Of a DNA stretch of 64,000 bases, positions 47,580-61,851 are shown piece after piece; within the stretch, counting starts at the first letter, position 1, and each line of letters opens with the position of its first letter. This DNA comes from Clitopilus passeckerianus (lineage: Eukaryota > Basidiomycota > Agaricomycetes > Agaricales > Entolomataceae), in assembly GCA_944990035.1 (NCBI GenBank), contig CALYLX010000069.1:186001-250000 (forward strand). Reading direction: 5' to 3'. The position numbers and the translations under genes are program-made. A model generated the notes under the pieces. The model had not been told where the DNA came from and made no database searches. It saw nothing but the letters and a program-made list of their open reading frames with translations.

Positions 47580-48324
47580 TCTTGGAAATGCCAGGCGCAA
47601 GTCTGTCTTTCGAATGCAGTTTTCTTCTGCTTTTTAAACCTCACCCTTCCTCTTCGGCCCGCATTTCAAGAGTTGCAGCGAGCTAAATGTAGAATGCGAT
47701 GAGTTATTTTGAGACTGCCGCATGATAGCCTGTGAGTGAATTGCGATTACTGAGCTGTATGCGGTACGTCGTGAGCTCATAGGATGAGTAGGCATATAAA
47801 AAAAGCACACTTGCCGATGTATCGACGAAACCGAACCGGCGCGAAGTTCTGATATTCCAACCGTTTTTGTGCTCTAATCTTCCTCGTCAAAGTGCTCCTT
47901 CTTGCTCTTTGAGGGTGCCAAGAGACTTGTCGTCGATCAAGGAGCATACCCCTCTTCAGCACAGTTGGGGCCCACTCTATTCCAACGAATGTGGATGTTC
48001 TTCGGTTGTAAGAATGTCACAAGGTCAGGTCAGAGGTAATGACGTGCGCCGAGCTACACTTCGTGACCGAGTTGACATGGTCAGCCGAAGGATGAACTTC
48101 GCGAAATATTGCCCCACAACACTGATGCATGAGCGTCCACGAGACAGATCTTGCGCAACTGAGGCATTTTCCCGCCCCTCAGAGTAAAAAGAAGCATCGG
48201 CTTGCATTCGTTCTCTATTGATACAACAGTCAAGAAATAAGCAACAGTACAATGGCGAAAGAGGCTCAGAAAGAGAAAACGTGCGATGGCGGTAAGGCAT
48301 GTCGGCCCGTCAGAAATCAGCGGA
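47580..48324. other. Intergenic region, AA9 copy E promoter and HMG-CoA lyase 3' flank
   Basis: About 745 bp. Its left half is the promoter of copy E, including the shared element. The right half, near 47985-48190, resembles the start of the other array spacers (CCCACTCTATTCCAACGAAT, compare 42235-42250) and then becomes unique. No gene seen. Confidence 0.45.
47813..47839 (-). promoter_or_regulatory. Shared upstream element, AA9 copy E
   Basis: Plus-strand core TCGACGAAACCGAACCGG (two changes from copies C and D), 234 bp upstream of the ATG of copy E. It is preceded by an A-rich stretch and GCACAC like copy C/D. Confidence 0.5.
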
Positions 48325-49534
48325 TCATAGCCTGGACTTCAGGCTGTCTTTCTGTTCTTTTTCTTGCAACCGTTCCTCCCGTAATTTCTTCGCTCGAATA
48401 GCCCTGCCGACCCTGCTTGCGTTATCCCTTCCAAGCTTCTCGCTGATCCACCAGCCAATGTCAGAAATTTGGTTGAGATCTATCGATCCGGACGAGCTTG
48501 AGCCGGCCACTCGATAATTTGAATCTTGGAGGGCGTAGAGGACGTCTTCTGTTGCAACATTTCCGGTTGCACCTGGCGAGTATGGACATCCCCCGAGTCC
48601 ACCAACCGATGAGTCTATGGTACGAATACCAGACGAGAGTGCGGCAAGGACATTAGCCACTGCTGTGCCATACGTATCGTGGAACTAGGAATGTAGACAA
48701 GGATCAGTCGACAAGCCCACATGGCTAGAAGATCGAAAACTCACATGGCCAGCGAGGTTTTCTACAGGTACGCTTTTCTTCACTTCTTCAATCATCTCCT
48801 GCACACTATGCGGTGTACCCCGGCCCACAGTATCCCCCAGGCTAACCTCATAACACCCCATCTCCAGCAGCTCCTTCGCCACCTCCCGCACCTGCCGATA
48901 GTCCGTCTTGCCAGCGTAAGGGCATTCAATGACAACGCTAACATATCCTCGTACACGGAGGCCATTTTTCGTCGCTTCTTCAGCGACTGGTCGTAGCCTA
49001 GCCAGGGACTCCCTGGTGGTGCAATTTAGATTCGCCTTGGTGAAAGCATCGGTTGCAGCCGTAAAGATAGCAATCTCATCCGAAGGCAGAGGGGAGTTGC
49101 CGCTGTGTTGTGATAGAAGTGACAAGAGGTTCTCCAGGCCTTTTTGGTTTGGAACGAGAACGGGGTAGTGGACATTTGGGAGTCGGTCCATCTGTGTTAT
49201 GACCTCCGCTGTACCGGCCATCTGAGCAACCAAGATGTTAGACATATTAGTAACTACGTTTTTCGAAATAATAACTCACCTGTGGTACCCACTTAGGGCT
49301 CACAAAGCTGCCTGCCTCGATGAACTTCATCCCGGCTTTTCCTAACCGGTTGATGAGCTCGACCTTGACATCCACTGGAATGACACCTTTCTCATTCTGA
49401 AGGCCGTCCCTCGGGCCGACTTCTACAATGTTTACGAGATTGTTAGAAGTGGCTGTGGTAGCAAACGACCTTTGTGCACATCGTTTTGACGTATGGCGAA
49501 GAGTCTGCCGGGGTAGTTGTGACAATATTGACAT
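48325..49534 (-). CDS. Hydroxymethylglutaryl-CoA lyase, mitochondrial
   Basis: Splits HMG-CoA into acetoacetate and acetyl-CoA, the last step of leucine breakdown. The start at 49534 gives a mitochondrial presequence (MSILSQLPRQTLRHTSKRCA, rich in Arg/Ser, no acid). The TIM-barrel follows: VEVGPRDGLQNEKG with catalytic Arg-Asp, KFIEAGSFVSPKWVPQ, SLGDTVGRGTP, HDTYGTAVANVLAAL with metal-binding His, and DSSVGGLGGCPYSPGATGN, the HMG-CoA lyase signature with its catalytic Cys. The end ...KEQKDSLKSRL* lacks an obvious peroxisomal targeting signal unless SRL acts as one (SRL is a possible PTS1, so dual location is conceivable). Three exons or more joined by ~60-nt introns. Single-copy metabolic gene between the AA9 array and the copper-fist gene. 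Confidence 0.94.
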
Positions 49535-51886
49535 TGTTGGTATCTTCAGGAAGCTGGCTATCTGCAGGAGCTTGTTGCACGTGTATCGGGTCCAAATATG
49601 ATTATATATAGGGGAAAAAATCCAGTTCAATGTAGATTGTCGTAGAGGCCACTTGACGGAGTGCTCGTCCTTGAGTAACGGATCCAGGCAAGTCGGCTCA
49701 CGGAACTCGGAAAGACCAATCAGGAACAAATAACGCGTGTCCTAAAACGGGCCATTCACTAAGCTGGCCCTCAAATTTCAGAAGGGGGGCGCGAAGCCCA
49801 TTCTGAAGAACTTCTAGGGCACATAAAGGTAGGAGCACTCAAACTTCTGGCCACATCGCAAGCTTATAAAGTAGAACGTAGCACAAATCACTCAAAGCTA
49901 GCCAAACAATCCGGGTCACAGCCTGTGTCTGAAGAAAAGCCAGACTTGAAGTACATGACTGTGATATTTGAGCGAGCGGCAGTATTCCTCCCACAGCCTT
50001 GCCTGTTTGTATTTGGCTTGTGTACAATAAGCTGAGCTATAGGTACATATAGCATAAATCACTCCCTGAGGGATTTTTGCGCGGCTTATGCCATTCAAAC
50101 AAATACAATGGTACCAATTATATACCAACGAGGGTATGCATAATCCTGAGATTGGTGAGAGGCTAGAAGTGGAGCTAGCTTGGCCTGTAATATAAACCAC
50201 CGCTCTCATGAGTCCAACGGCCCAGCCCACCAGGATTATTGGCAGTTCCATCCGCGCAGGACTCAGAAAGAAGTCATCAACATGCCGATCATGAAGTGTC
50301 AACCGCAAGAATATTGACACTTCATAGAAGAACATGGAGCCTCGGCTTAGTTTACCGACCGGAGCGTCGACTGCTGCGCATGATGCTCAAGACTTCACAA
50401 GCCTCAGGATATGATGTGGGGAGGTGTCGTCATGATGTGGGAGGCGGTGTCCGAGGAAGATCTTGGGGATACCGAGTAATCCAACTAGTCTTCTGCTCTA
50501 TGGAGGTTCATCACGAGTCGTGGCAAGCATATGTACTGCGTACCCTAGATAACGCGTTACGAGAAGGCTGTCATATCCGGGTGTGGAGGAGTGAGAAAAG
50601 GTACCAGTCAACTGAGAGGTACGATAGATAGCTACGATTGGCTTAGCCACTATACCCTCCGTGGGGAACGGTGTCTGGTTTCAGGAAGGATGTGCGTTGT
50701 TAAATTTGGGTGGATGTATTTTTGCCGTTACACAAACGACGTCGGTGGTGGCTTCGCGATGAGCAAAATGCCGTTCCGATGTACCTCGTACACACGCTTG
50801 ATCAAGCAGTAGTGATTTGACTTTCGGGAATTCGATGTAACCTCTGATCTATACAAGCGCTCAACCTCGCCATGTTGATAGATCGTTGAAAGGGTGGAAG
50901 AGGCTACGATAAATGGCTTAATTCCAGGGTAGATAACGAATTGAATGCGGCATCTACCACGCACGATCATGTCGTCCAAGAACACAAGACAAGAACCCCG
51001 GGGTGCGTTGCTTCCGTGTGGCTGAATGAATATATGGATTTGTACAAAACGTGCATGGGATGCAGGTCCGTTGCGGTGAAAAGCCGCTGGTTGGGGAAAG
51101 CAAATCAAGTGGAGAATCAAGGTTGTAATACGACTAAGCTCTTCCTGATACAGCGCGCTTAGGAGCAGTAACGGAGGCGGATGGTTGGAGGTGGCGTGGG
51201 CATAGATGCATAGGTCAATTTACCCCCTAAATTAGCCAGGGAAAGCAGTACTCATAAGTGGATGTCTACATGCAAGGAGATGTCTTTCTCTTTCCTGAGG
51301 GATTTCGGCCGCCTAACAAAAGACCATGCGTCATGGCTCGCGGTGGCTGGATGTGAATGGCAGAATGGCAGACGCGATTCGGGGAAAACATGAGAATTGC
51401 AATTTGAACAACCATCTCGGGTATCGAGTAAATATCTGGGGATGCACATGTTCTGCAAGGACGACAACCTGAAGGGCGTCAAAAGATTGGCGAGCGGCGG
51501 GTACAGAGAATGGCGACTGGCAACCTCTGGCGAATTTCACGCAATGTACAGCGAGGCACTTTCTGGATCCCATTCATCAGATGCCATGATGTCCTTTCAC
51601 AAGATGGCCCTCCGGAAAATCCGGGCCAACTGGCCGATGGGCGACAATTCAATATTTATCGATATTTACCCGATCAAATTGCAGTGTATGGTCCGTGCGC
51701 TCAGCAAGGAGCTCGGGCCTGTCAACTACAGTCAACAGAGCCCATTAACTAGCCTCCGCCGCCGTTCAGATGTTGTTCACATTCCCCACCTCGAGCTGTC
51801 AATTGTTAACCTCTCAATAACGGTCGCTTGCCACGTCGTTCGCTGGGAGAAATCCCGTAGCGAGCTCACCTTGAATAACATCCACA
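49535..51886. other. Long intergenic region, divergent promoters
   Basis: About 2.35 kb between HMG-CoA lyase and the copper-fist gene, which are transcribed away from each other. Open frames of up to ~200 codons (for example 51397-52011) start at non-ATG codons or overlap the copper-fist first exons in another frame and have no family features. I see no RNA gene or repeat. A long regulated promoter or 5' UTR of the transcription factor is the simplest content. Confidence 0.45.
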
Positions 51887-54353
51887 ATGGTGAGTTTTAT
51901 CTCGCCGTGGTAGTTTCGAGAGCTTCTTGGTCATCGTTGAGTAGGTTCTCCTTAATGGCAATAAATACGCATGGTGAGCCGCATATAATCAGCTTTCGGT
52001 GCTCTAGGTGACTCAATATACAATTTTCACTGTTTTTTTAGCGAGACGTGTATCAAAGGACACAGGTCCTCTACATGTCGTCACACAGATCGACCTCTGT
52101 TCGAAATCAAAAAGAAAGGCCGTCCCATAACACAGTGTGAACACTGTAGGGAACTGCGAAAAACAAAACAAGTCCATATCAAATGTATCTGCGAGGGTAA
52201 GGAAGATCAACTTCCAAAAGAAACGCCCGGCATTAAGAAAGGTGTGTTGCACCACCGACTCTAATTGTCAATCGTTAGCTCAGCCATAAGGCTCCTTCTG
52301 CATACAGGACACACTTTGATTCCAGGTAGCGCCGCGTTCCCTGAAGGGCTTCCTGAAGCCATGGGATCGTCGGTTGCTGTTCCTGCCGCATCCAGGTCCT
52401 CAGGATCTGCGTCTGCTTCAGACACTGGCGGTATGCGACCTTTCGCTAGGCGACCCCTAGTCTCGTTCTCCCTAGCGTACTAATCATACCCCAGGAACCA
52501 ACCAAAAGAGTTGCTGCTGCAAGTCGGACGAGGCCTGCGGTTGCTGGTGGCCTAGAAAACATGCCCCGCGCAGGAAGTCTAAGAAGTCCGATGTGACGCC
52601 GCCTGGCCCCTCGCCTCCTAGAGGTGCTTCAGAGCCAGCCAATGCCTTTGAGGATGGTGTACCAAATGCATCGCACATTCTTGCACGTCTTGCTGAACTA
52701 CGCCCCGTACTCCCTCGACCCATGAATGCTGTCAGATCAAGCACAGACCTTGCGCATGACCCTTCTTCTGGGGTTGCTCATGCCCACGTTCGTCATCACG
52801 GCCACGATACTGCTTTCAGCCCCTACGGACGCGCATACGATTATGCGCGGGAGCCTGTTTTGGTTGGCGAGCCTGGTGGCAACCAACTCTCACTTCCCCA
52901 GGATCGATTCTCAATATCCCAGTCCCACCAACCCTTTGATCCCCCATCTGATGTTTCGACCATATCTTCTGAAGAATATACCCTTCGAGAACAACTTCGT
53001 GCTTTAGAGGAAGCGGCCACTCACCCAGAGCCGAGGCAAGATGAAGCGTCCATGAACGCTGAAATATTCCAGCCCAATACCGATCTATCTACTTTCATCC
53101 CCCCTTTCCCCTCTTCGTGCAATTGCGGTGATAGCTGTCTTTGCCCGGGGTGCTTCCAGCATAACGCAAAGAATGCAGCTTCTATACCCCTGTCATCCGC
53201 ATATTCGTCTTGCATGAATCCAGGGCAGTGTACCTCATGTCTCGATTGCACCATCCTTGCACTTCCAGCATCCCTTCCGTCAGATACATCCATGTCAATA
53301 TACGACGCCTATGGCAGCGAATCCATTGACGACTGGATAAGACAGATATCTCAGCTCCCTGGATCTTCCGCCCAGATTCAAACAGATGTATCTTCCATGT
53401 CGTCGACCCCGTCCCCCATCTCTGATGACGGCCAGACCAAGCAGACTCCTCGGCTTACTGCTACCCTTGCAGACCCCTCCGCTCCTCATTCGATATCGCA
53501 CAATGCGTCGGATCTCGAAGGTTTTCTACGAGAAAATCGTCTAGCATCCTTCACTGATCCCACTGGTGTCGGCGCTTACCAAGTGCAGCCATGTTGCGGC
53601 GTACTCTGCAAATGCGAACCTGACGAGTGCCACTGCGAAATTGACAAAGAAGGCGGATATGATTGTCGCCAAGAGATGCTTTTCCCTTCTGACCATTTGG
53701 ACTCGAGGAGCAACTATGACGATGCGTCCTCTGGCATGCTTGTAGATCCGTACAACGGCATGCTGCAGAGCTACTCGGAGAGCGCTGGACATATCACTAG
53801 CCACGCCGGCTCTGGCGGCCATGGTCGCGAACGCCTCAATGCCCTTGATCGGACTCATACCTCCTCCGCATCTCCCGTGACGCACTCCCCCAACGAAACG
53901 AGCGTGGCTGCCAACACCTCCACATTTGACCATAGGGGTCACATCATGGGAAAGGCTGGCCAGGAGCCTGGCCATGCCATCAAACCCCAAGGCTCAAACC
54001 TTTATCCCAGTCAATCAATCACTTCTTTGTCCACTCCCAATTTGCCCGCCATGATGGATACCAGGATGGACTTCACCCTCCACAACGCCAATGACATGAA
54101 CTCACGCATCCGCGGCTCCTCGGTGTCCGTTCAAAGTTCGAGTTCCCTCTATTCGCCCCCGGCTTCAAGGAGTGTCTCCCCGCCTTCTGCGTCGTCCTCC
54201 AGCCTGCAGTTACAGATGACGAGCTTCGCGAACGCCATGCCTGGTGAACTCGGAGGCGCCCTTTCGGTCGCATATTCGAAGAGCATGGCATCTGATTCGG
54301 ACGGGGATGGCTACGCTTCCGACCGTTTCGCTGGGGAAACTGGGTTCTGGTAA
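51887..54353 (+). CDS. Copper-fist transcription factor (Cuf1/Mac1-like)
   Basis: A nuclear copper-sensing regulator. The first coding exon is only ATG (51887-51889); exon 2 (51945-51973) and exon 3 (from 52042) complete the copper-fist. Cys11, Cys14, Cys23 and His25 (YACETCIKGHRSSTCRHTDR) form the zinc site, KKGRP contacts DNA, and QCEHCRELRKTKQVHIKCIC provides the copper-binding Cys residues. Further Cys-rich segments follow: SCCCKSDEACGCWWP, the repeat-type motif CNCGDSCLCPGCFQH, and CCGVLCKCEPDECHC. CxCxxxCxCxxC-x2-H arrays mark copper-starvation activators (Mac1/Cuf1 class) and also copper-detoxification factors. The remainder is Ser/Pro-rich and ends YASDRFAGETGFW*. About 700 residues. 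The gene is ~4.3 kb from the AA9 array of copper enzymes. Confidence 0.93.
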
Positions 54354-54727
54354 CATAGGACCAATTTTTTCCCTTATTCCGCATAGCTTGCTTATTCCAG
54401 TTCTTTATATGTGTTTCGTATTTAGTTCCTTTGCGTCGTGGTTACTTCTTGAGACGGAACCTGTAGACACCAGCATACGTTTTCACTACGCATCTGCCAT
54501 CTGCTTGCATATTTATACGTTGATCTTCTTCAGCTTGCTGGTTGATCCAAATCATTTTACGCATTCTCGGATTTTCACGATACATGACGACCGCATTCCG
54601 ACCATTGTATTACCGTACTCAACGCGACAATCCCAATGTACTATAGTAAATTAACTTGGACAGTATCTGCCTCAGATAAAGTAATATTCGGTTGATATCA
54701 ACAGACCTTGCTCGAAAGCTCCGTATG

Positions 54728-56035
54728 CTAGCCTTGTCGATGGCATTCTGCAATCTGCGCTGATGCAGGCGCGCCAAGGATTAAAGTTGAAAGCTGGATG
54801 TTCACATTCGTCGAGAGTTCTGTTTGGACCGTGGCTTCAGGCGTGTCCAGGGCAGTCATATTTAGGATGATTCGGCAGGCCTAGAAAACGAAGTCAACTA
54901 TTAGTGGGGAATTCCCAAAAAAATTATAGTGACCCACCATGACTGGCACCACGGTGATTGGCCAACTAGATAGCATTTTGGGGTAAACATCATGGAGAAA
55001 TGAGGCGAGATTGTGCTCACACTAGCATGAAGTGAGCTGGAATAGCCACTTTGAAGGTGTATGGAGCTACCGACATGATAATGGCTAATATGCACAATTT
55101 AAGCATGAGCATAAACTTCGACCAAAGTACTCACCTGCCATCGCTACGAATATCCATGCAGCGTCCCGAATCAGTATCCTAATCACGGGCACCTTAGACC
55201 ACCCATCTCTGTCGGCGACGCGCTTCTTGTACATGGTAAGGAGGACCAACAAGAGCTGATTCGCAGCGATTAATCCTCTGCAAGAATCCTCAAGCCATGA
55301 TTCTGCGAGACAGAAACAGAACATACGTCATATAAATGAACTCGTTTGGTGCGTTGTACGCAATGCAATGAGAGTTGTATTTCAGACGAATGAACGTCTT
55401 GATACTACAGGTAATGTTGAAGAATAATCCGGTCGTAAAGGTCAACACGATAAATGATCTCGTCGCTTTATCCTGACGGTAAAGAACCCAGACTAGCAGC
55501 AATGTATTCATATTAGTATTATGTGGCATATGGCGTGCATAGTAGGTCGCACCTCGAATGGCCAGTGTTGCTTCTAGAGCCATGTACAAGCACAGGATCG
55601 CGGTAATGAGGAAGGCGAACCATATTTTACAGGTTCTTTGGGGAATTTCGTTCGGGGAGAGAGGTCCGAGCAGCAAGACACAGGATGTACTGAAAACATA
55701 CTGATTTCAAACCAATGGAACACGATAATGTGTACCATACTCACATCTGCACGGCAATCGAGGTATATCTGGAGAAAAGATATAGCCATTTGACAATGGT
55801 GGACTTACTCCTGGTCCCAGAAAAGGTGAGCACTGCGATTGATCAAGAAAGGTGCGGTGGCGTAGACGCACTTCCAGATGTATTGATATTCTTGAGACCA
55901 GACCAACGCCGTTTCCAAGAGGGCGCAAATCAACGAAGCCACTTTCGGACAGAGAGTTAGGCAGTGGGGTCATAGCGGAAACGGCTACTACTCACAGCAG
56001 GAAGAATTCCGAAGGAGATGAGGGGAAGCCAGCAT
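54728..56035 (-). CDS. DUF6533 multi-pass membrane protein, copy 1
   Basis: A fungal integral membrane protein of unknown function. Spliced N-terminal exons give the DUF6533 pattern ICALLETALVWSQEYQYIWK then SKSTIVKWLYLFSRYTSIAV. Further hydrophobic segments are TSCVLLLGPLSPNEIPQRTC, IWFAFLITAILCLYMALEAT, SFIVLTFTTGLFFNITC and LIAANQLLLVLLTMYKKRVA followed by a soluble WSKVPVIRILIRDAAWIFVA segment. The C-terminus reads NIQLSTLILGAPASAQIAEC and ends at TAG 54728-54730. The start is uncertain: ATG 56035 (MLASPHLLRNSSC) joins in frame through a GTGAGT donor but lies very near a TATA box. Alternatively an upstream exon exists. Tandem with the next gene. Confidence 0.75.
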
Positions 56036-56159
56036 TGCTACCGACTCATGAGATGGGATATTGGGTGTTTATATGTACTTCGAATATTGTCCAGGCCAAT
56101 GACGGCAGTGTTACATGTAAGACGGAAAGGGACCCTTCGGTTATTGTGTGTCATGGTAA

Positions 56160-56225
56160 GGGTACTGTTGGCCATGGTCTATCCCCGCAACCAATCACTG
56201 GCAGAAGAAATATCCAACAAGTAGC
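56160..56225 (-). promoter_or_regulatory. Upstream block shared by the DUF6533 tandem genes (copy 1 side)
   Basis: A ~45-50 bp stretch (around 56178-56220, core CAATCACTGGCAGAAGAAA) recurs upstream of DUF6533 copy 2 at ~58378-58425, at similar distance from the gene (155 and 180 bp). It is either a promoter motif or a remnant of the tandem duplication. Confidence 0.4.
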
Positions 56226-56897
56226 CTCGCAGCCCGCTGACAACCGTGACAGTGGTTATTATGCGGCGAAGCGGCAGCGACCAGAGCGAAATAATGGCAG
56301 AGCGAGAGCATCCCGAGAATGCAAGACCCTTCTTCACGAGGTCTGGGCCATGGAGAAAAGGGACTGAAGCACCCTCCAACTGGAAGCATCGAAAAACCTG
56401 AATGTGGGCCAAGGCTCAGCGGCTAAGCATGGAAGTTTAACGAGTGATGATCGAGCCAAACGTCACTAAACACTGTTTTTGGGATCGTCAGTTAGCGCCA
56501 CCCCCTTGTACACTGAGCCGGTGCATTTCACCCGTTTACCGTGACCAGGCCGATCCAAACAGCACCCGGGGAAGTCCGTTCTTCGTCGAATGTTCCTGAT
56601 CCTGCAAGCCCGAAAAGATTTCTGAAGACTTACGCGTTCATGTATCCAAGCATGCATCGATGACTGGCCCTCTGGAATGCTGAACTGTGAACTACTCGAG
56701 ATTCCGGATGAGCAAAATGAGCCGATAAGATACCCGCATTCCGACTCATTAACATGCATTAACGTATTATTCAACCCAACAATTATACGTGTGTTATAGA
56801 AGTAAATTAATTTTTCTAGTATCTGCCCGCTATAACCTAATATTGCACTTTCCCAATCCTTCGTTAAGATTGAACCGTCCTCAAAAAGCTGCATCTG

Positions 56898-58209
56898 CTA
56901 ACCCTGTCGGCGGGATTCTCCAATCTGTGCTGATACAGGCGCGCCAACAATTAAGGCTGAAAGTTCAAAATTTACGTTCGTTGAGAGTTCCGTTTCGACC
57001 GTTGCTTCAGGTGTGACCAATGCGGTCATGTTCAAGATGATGCGGCATGTCTAGGACGCAAAGTCAGTGGGAACTTTCCTCGTCATAAGTCAATAGCCCA
57101 CCATTACTGGCAATACCGTGATGGGCCAACTAGATAGCGTTATGGAGTGTGCATCAGGGATAAAATAGACGAGCAAATGCTCACGCTAGCACAATATGGG
57201 CGGGTGCAGCCACCTTGAACGTATACGGCGTCAACACTGCGATGAGGACTAATGGGAGAACAAGCTATGAGCATGGATAAAAATAGGGGTGAAAGGCTTA
57301 CCTGCTATCGCTAAGAATATCCATCCTGCGTCTCGAATCAGTATCTTCATTACGGGTATCTTAGACCATCCATCTCTATCGGCAACGCGCTTCTTATACA
57401 TGGTCAGCAGGATCAACGAGACCTGACTGGAAGCGGCCCATGCACTGCAAGCCTCATCAAGCTAAGTATGGCTTCGTGACCGAGGAATGAGCCGTACGCA
57501 ATATAGATATATTCTCTCTGGGGGTTGTACGCAACGCATTGCGGGGTGAACTTGAGACGAAGGATCGTCTTCACGCAGCAGGTCGAGTTGAGGAATACTC
57601 CGGCGATGTAATTCAGCAAGATGAATGATTTAATCGCATTATCCTTGCGGTACAGGACCCAGACTAGCGGGAATTCACGGGTGTATAGGCGTCAACAACA
57701 TGGTGATGGTAGAACATCGTACCTCGTATAGCTATGGTTGCTTCCAGAGCCATATACAAGCTCATGACGACAGCAATGAGGAAGGCAAACCAGAGTTGGC
57801 AAGTTCTCTGAGGAATTTCCTTCGGGGAGAGGGGGCCAAACAGCAGGGCGCAGGTCGTGCTGGAAACATACCATTCAAGTTTGCATCAATGGAATCCGAT
57901 TGAACAATCTAGCCTCACATCTGGGTGGCTATCGAGGTGTATCTCGAGAAGATATATAACCACTTGACGATAGTAGACCTGCTTCTGATCCCGTAAAAAG
58001 CAAATGAACACGGGGCTCGGTCGAGAAATGTTGATGTAGACCCACTTCCAGACATATCGGTATTCCTGCGGCCATACCGACGCTGTTTCCAAGAGAAGAC
58101 AGACCAAAGATGCCACTATTAGAGGATTAGGCACCGGGGTCACAATGAGGATTGAATGGCACTACCCACAGCATGAAGAGTTCCGGACAAGATGGGGAGA
58201 AGCCAGCGT
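56898..58209 (-). CDS. DUF6533 multi-pass membrane protein, copy 2
   Basis: A tandem paralogue of the preceding gene. It matches through VCLLLETASVWPQEYRYVWK, SRSTIVKWLYIFSRYTSIAT, TTCALLFGPLSPKEIPQRTC, LRLKFTPQCVAYNPQREYIY and the C-terminal NVNFQLSALIVGAPVSAQIG-like end (TAG 56898-56900). The codon aligned with the presumed start of copy 1 is ACG here (58207-58209), not ATG, and no obvious in-frame ATG lies just upstream. Either copy 2 has lost its start, or both genes begin in an exon I could not find. The body shows no frameshift, which argues for a functional gene. Its upstream DNA shares a conserved block with that of copy 1. Confidence 0.68.
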
Positions 58210-59251
58210 TGCTAATCCTCCCGGAGGACGTCGAAAGGTGAAACCCCAGTGACTCTGGGCCTTTTGTCGTTTATAGGCATCCCAGAAATGAGACGGCGTG
58301 TGACGGAAGCATGGCATGTGGGACCGAACGGAACCCTTAGATCATGAGAAGGTGTCATGGGTACACACCGCCCGTGGTCTACCCCCGTAATCAATCACTG
58401 GCAGAAGAAACATCCAACAAACAGCGCTTCTTGGTATTAGGCGCTTCGAAGCAGAGGTCTGTCAGCGACAAGGGTGTTTCCAGTAGAGCTGATGTGTTCA
58501 GAAACTGCAGCCTAAACTCGTCAACGGAGGGTCCAACTTCGGTGTCGGAGAACTGAAGATCCACAAAAACCTAGAAGAGGCGCTGAGCGATGGAAACGAG
58601 CTAAATGATCGAAACAAAGGCTAAACTCTACTGTATGTTTTTGGGATCGTCGGTCACCGTTACCCCATTGGAACATTGATTGCACCCGAGTCGAGCCGTC
58701 GCTAACCATGACCGAATCGGGGTCAGAATCCAAGGCTAGAATCTATCCAGCATAAGGAAGCTGGTAAAGAACGTATAATCAGAGTGCTAAATCTCAAACA
58801 ATACGCATAGGTATGTCCCAGGATGGTGCTACATCACTGGCTACAAATGGCTATGAAACTCAGCGAACATAGGAGCTGGGCAAAATCCACGACGCCACAC
58901 CCTTGAAATACTTAGTATTCAGATGCCGTTATATCTGCAACACACGCGTAGCCACCGAGAGCCCAGGCCCCAGAGATTCGTACCAACAGGTTACAGCACC
59001 CGGAGAAGTCTGACCTTGCCCGGCGTTCCCGCAAGACCTAAATAATCTCGAGGCTCAAGGAGGCATTTCCTAGAATTTTGATGCACTAAAATCGGAGATG
59101 GATAAAACCGGAAAACATATATGCTGTAGTTCAGTAAACAAAAGATGAAATTGAATAACGAAGAAAGAAGACTAGATTATACATTGCAGATTCCCCTCAT
59201 TCCTACTCGAATCCGAAGCTCAACGACCCATCAGTCCAATAGCGGGCATCC
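58210..59251. other. Intergenic region upstream of DUF6533 copy 2
   Basis: About 1 kb. It contains a TATA-like CCTATAAACG and the shared promoter block at ~58378-58425. A region near 58630-58740 resembles the stretch at 56460-56580 downstream of the first spacer (common TTTTTGGGATCGTC). The rest is unassigned. Confidence 0.45.
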
Positions 59252-61652
<2,401 letters not shown>

Positions 61653-61851
61653 GGTACTAGGAAGGAATTAAGAAGGCAAGGACAGAGCCGAGTTTCGTGA
61701 GCCTGTTACGTTCACAATTCTTAAGTGCCATTCTTACACCGCCACGCCCATCCAGTGTCGACACAGCTTCCTCTCGTCTTCGTACGTCTAAACGTCAACG
61801 GTAGCAATGAGGTCGCCATGAGGAGTCTATTCTCGTTATCTTTGAACCACC

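Noticed and set aside
50239..51120. Several open frames of 70-130 codons on both strands
   Set aside because: No coding-like composition, no shared motifs, and no plausible splice pattern.
51397..52011. 204-codon open frame
   Set aside because: Begins at a non-ATG codon, overlaps the first exons of the copper-fist gene in another frame and has no protein features.
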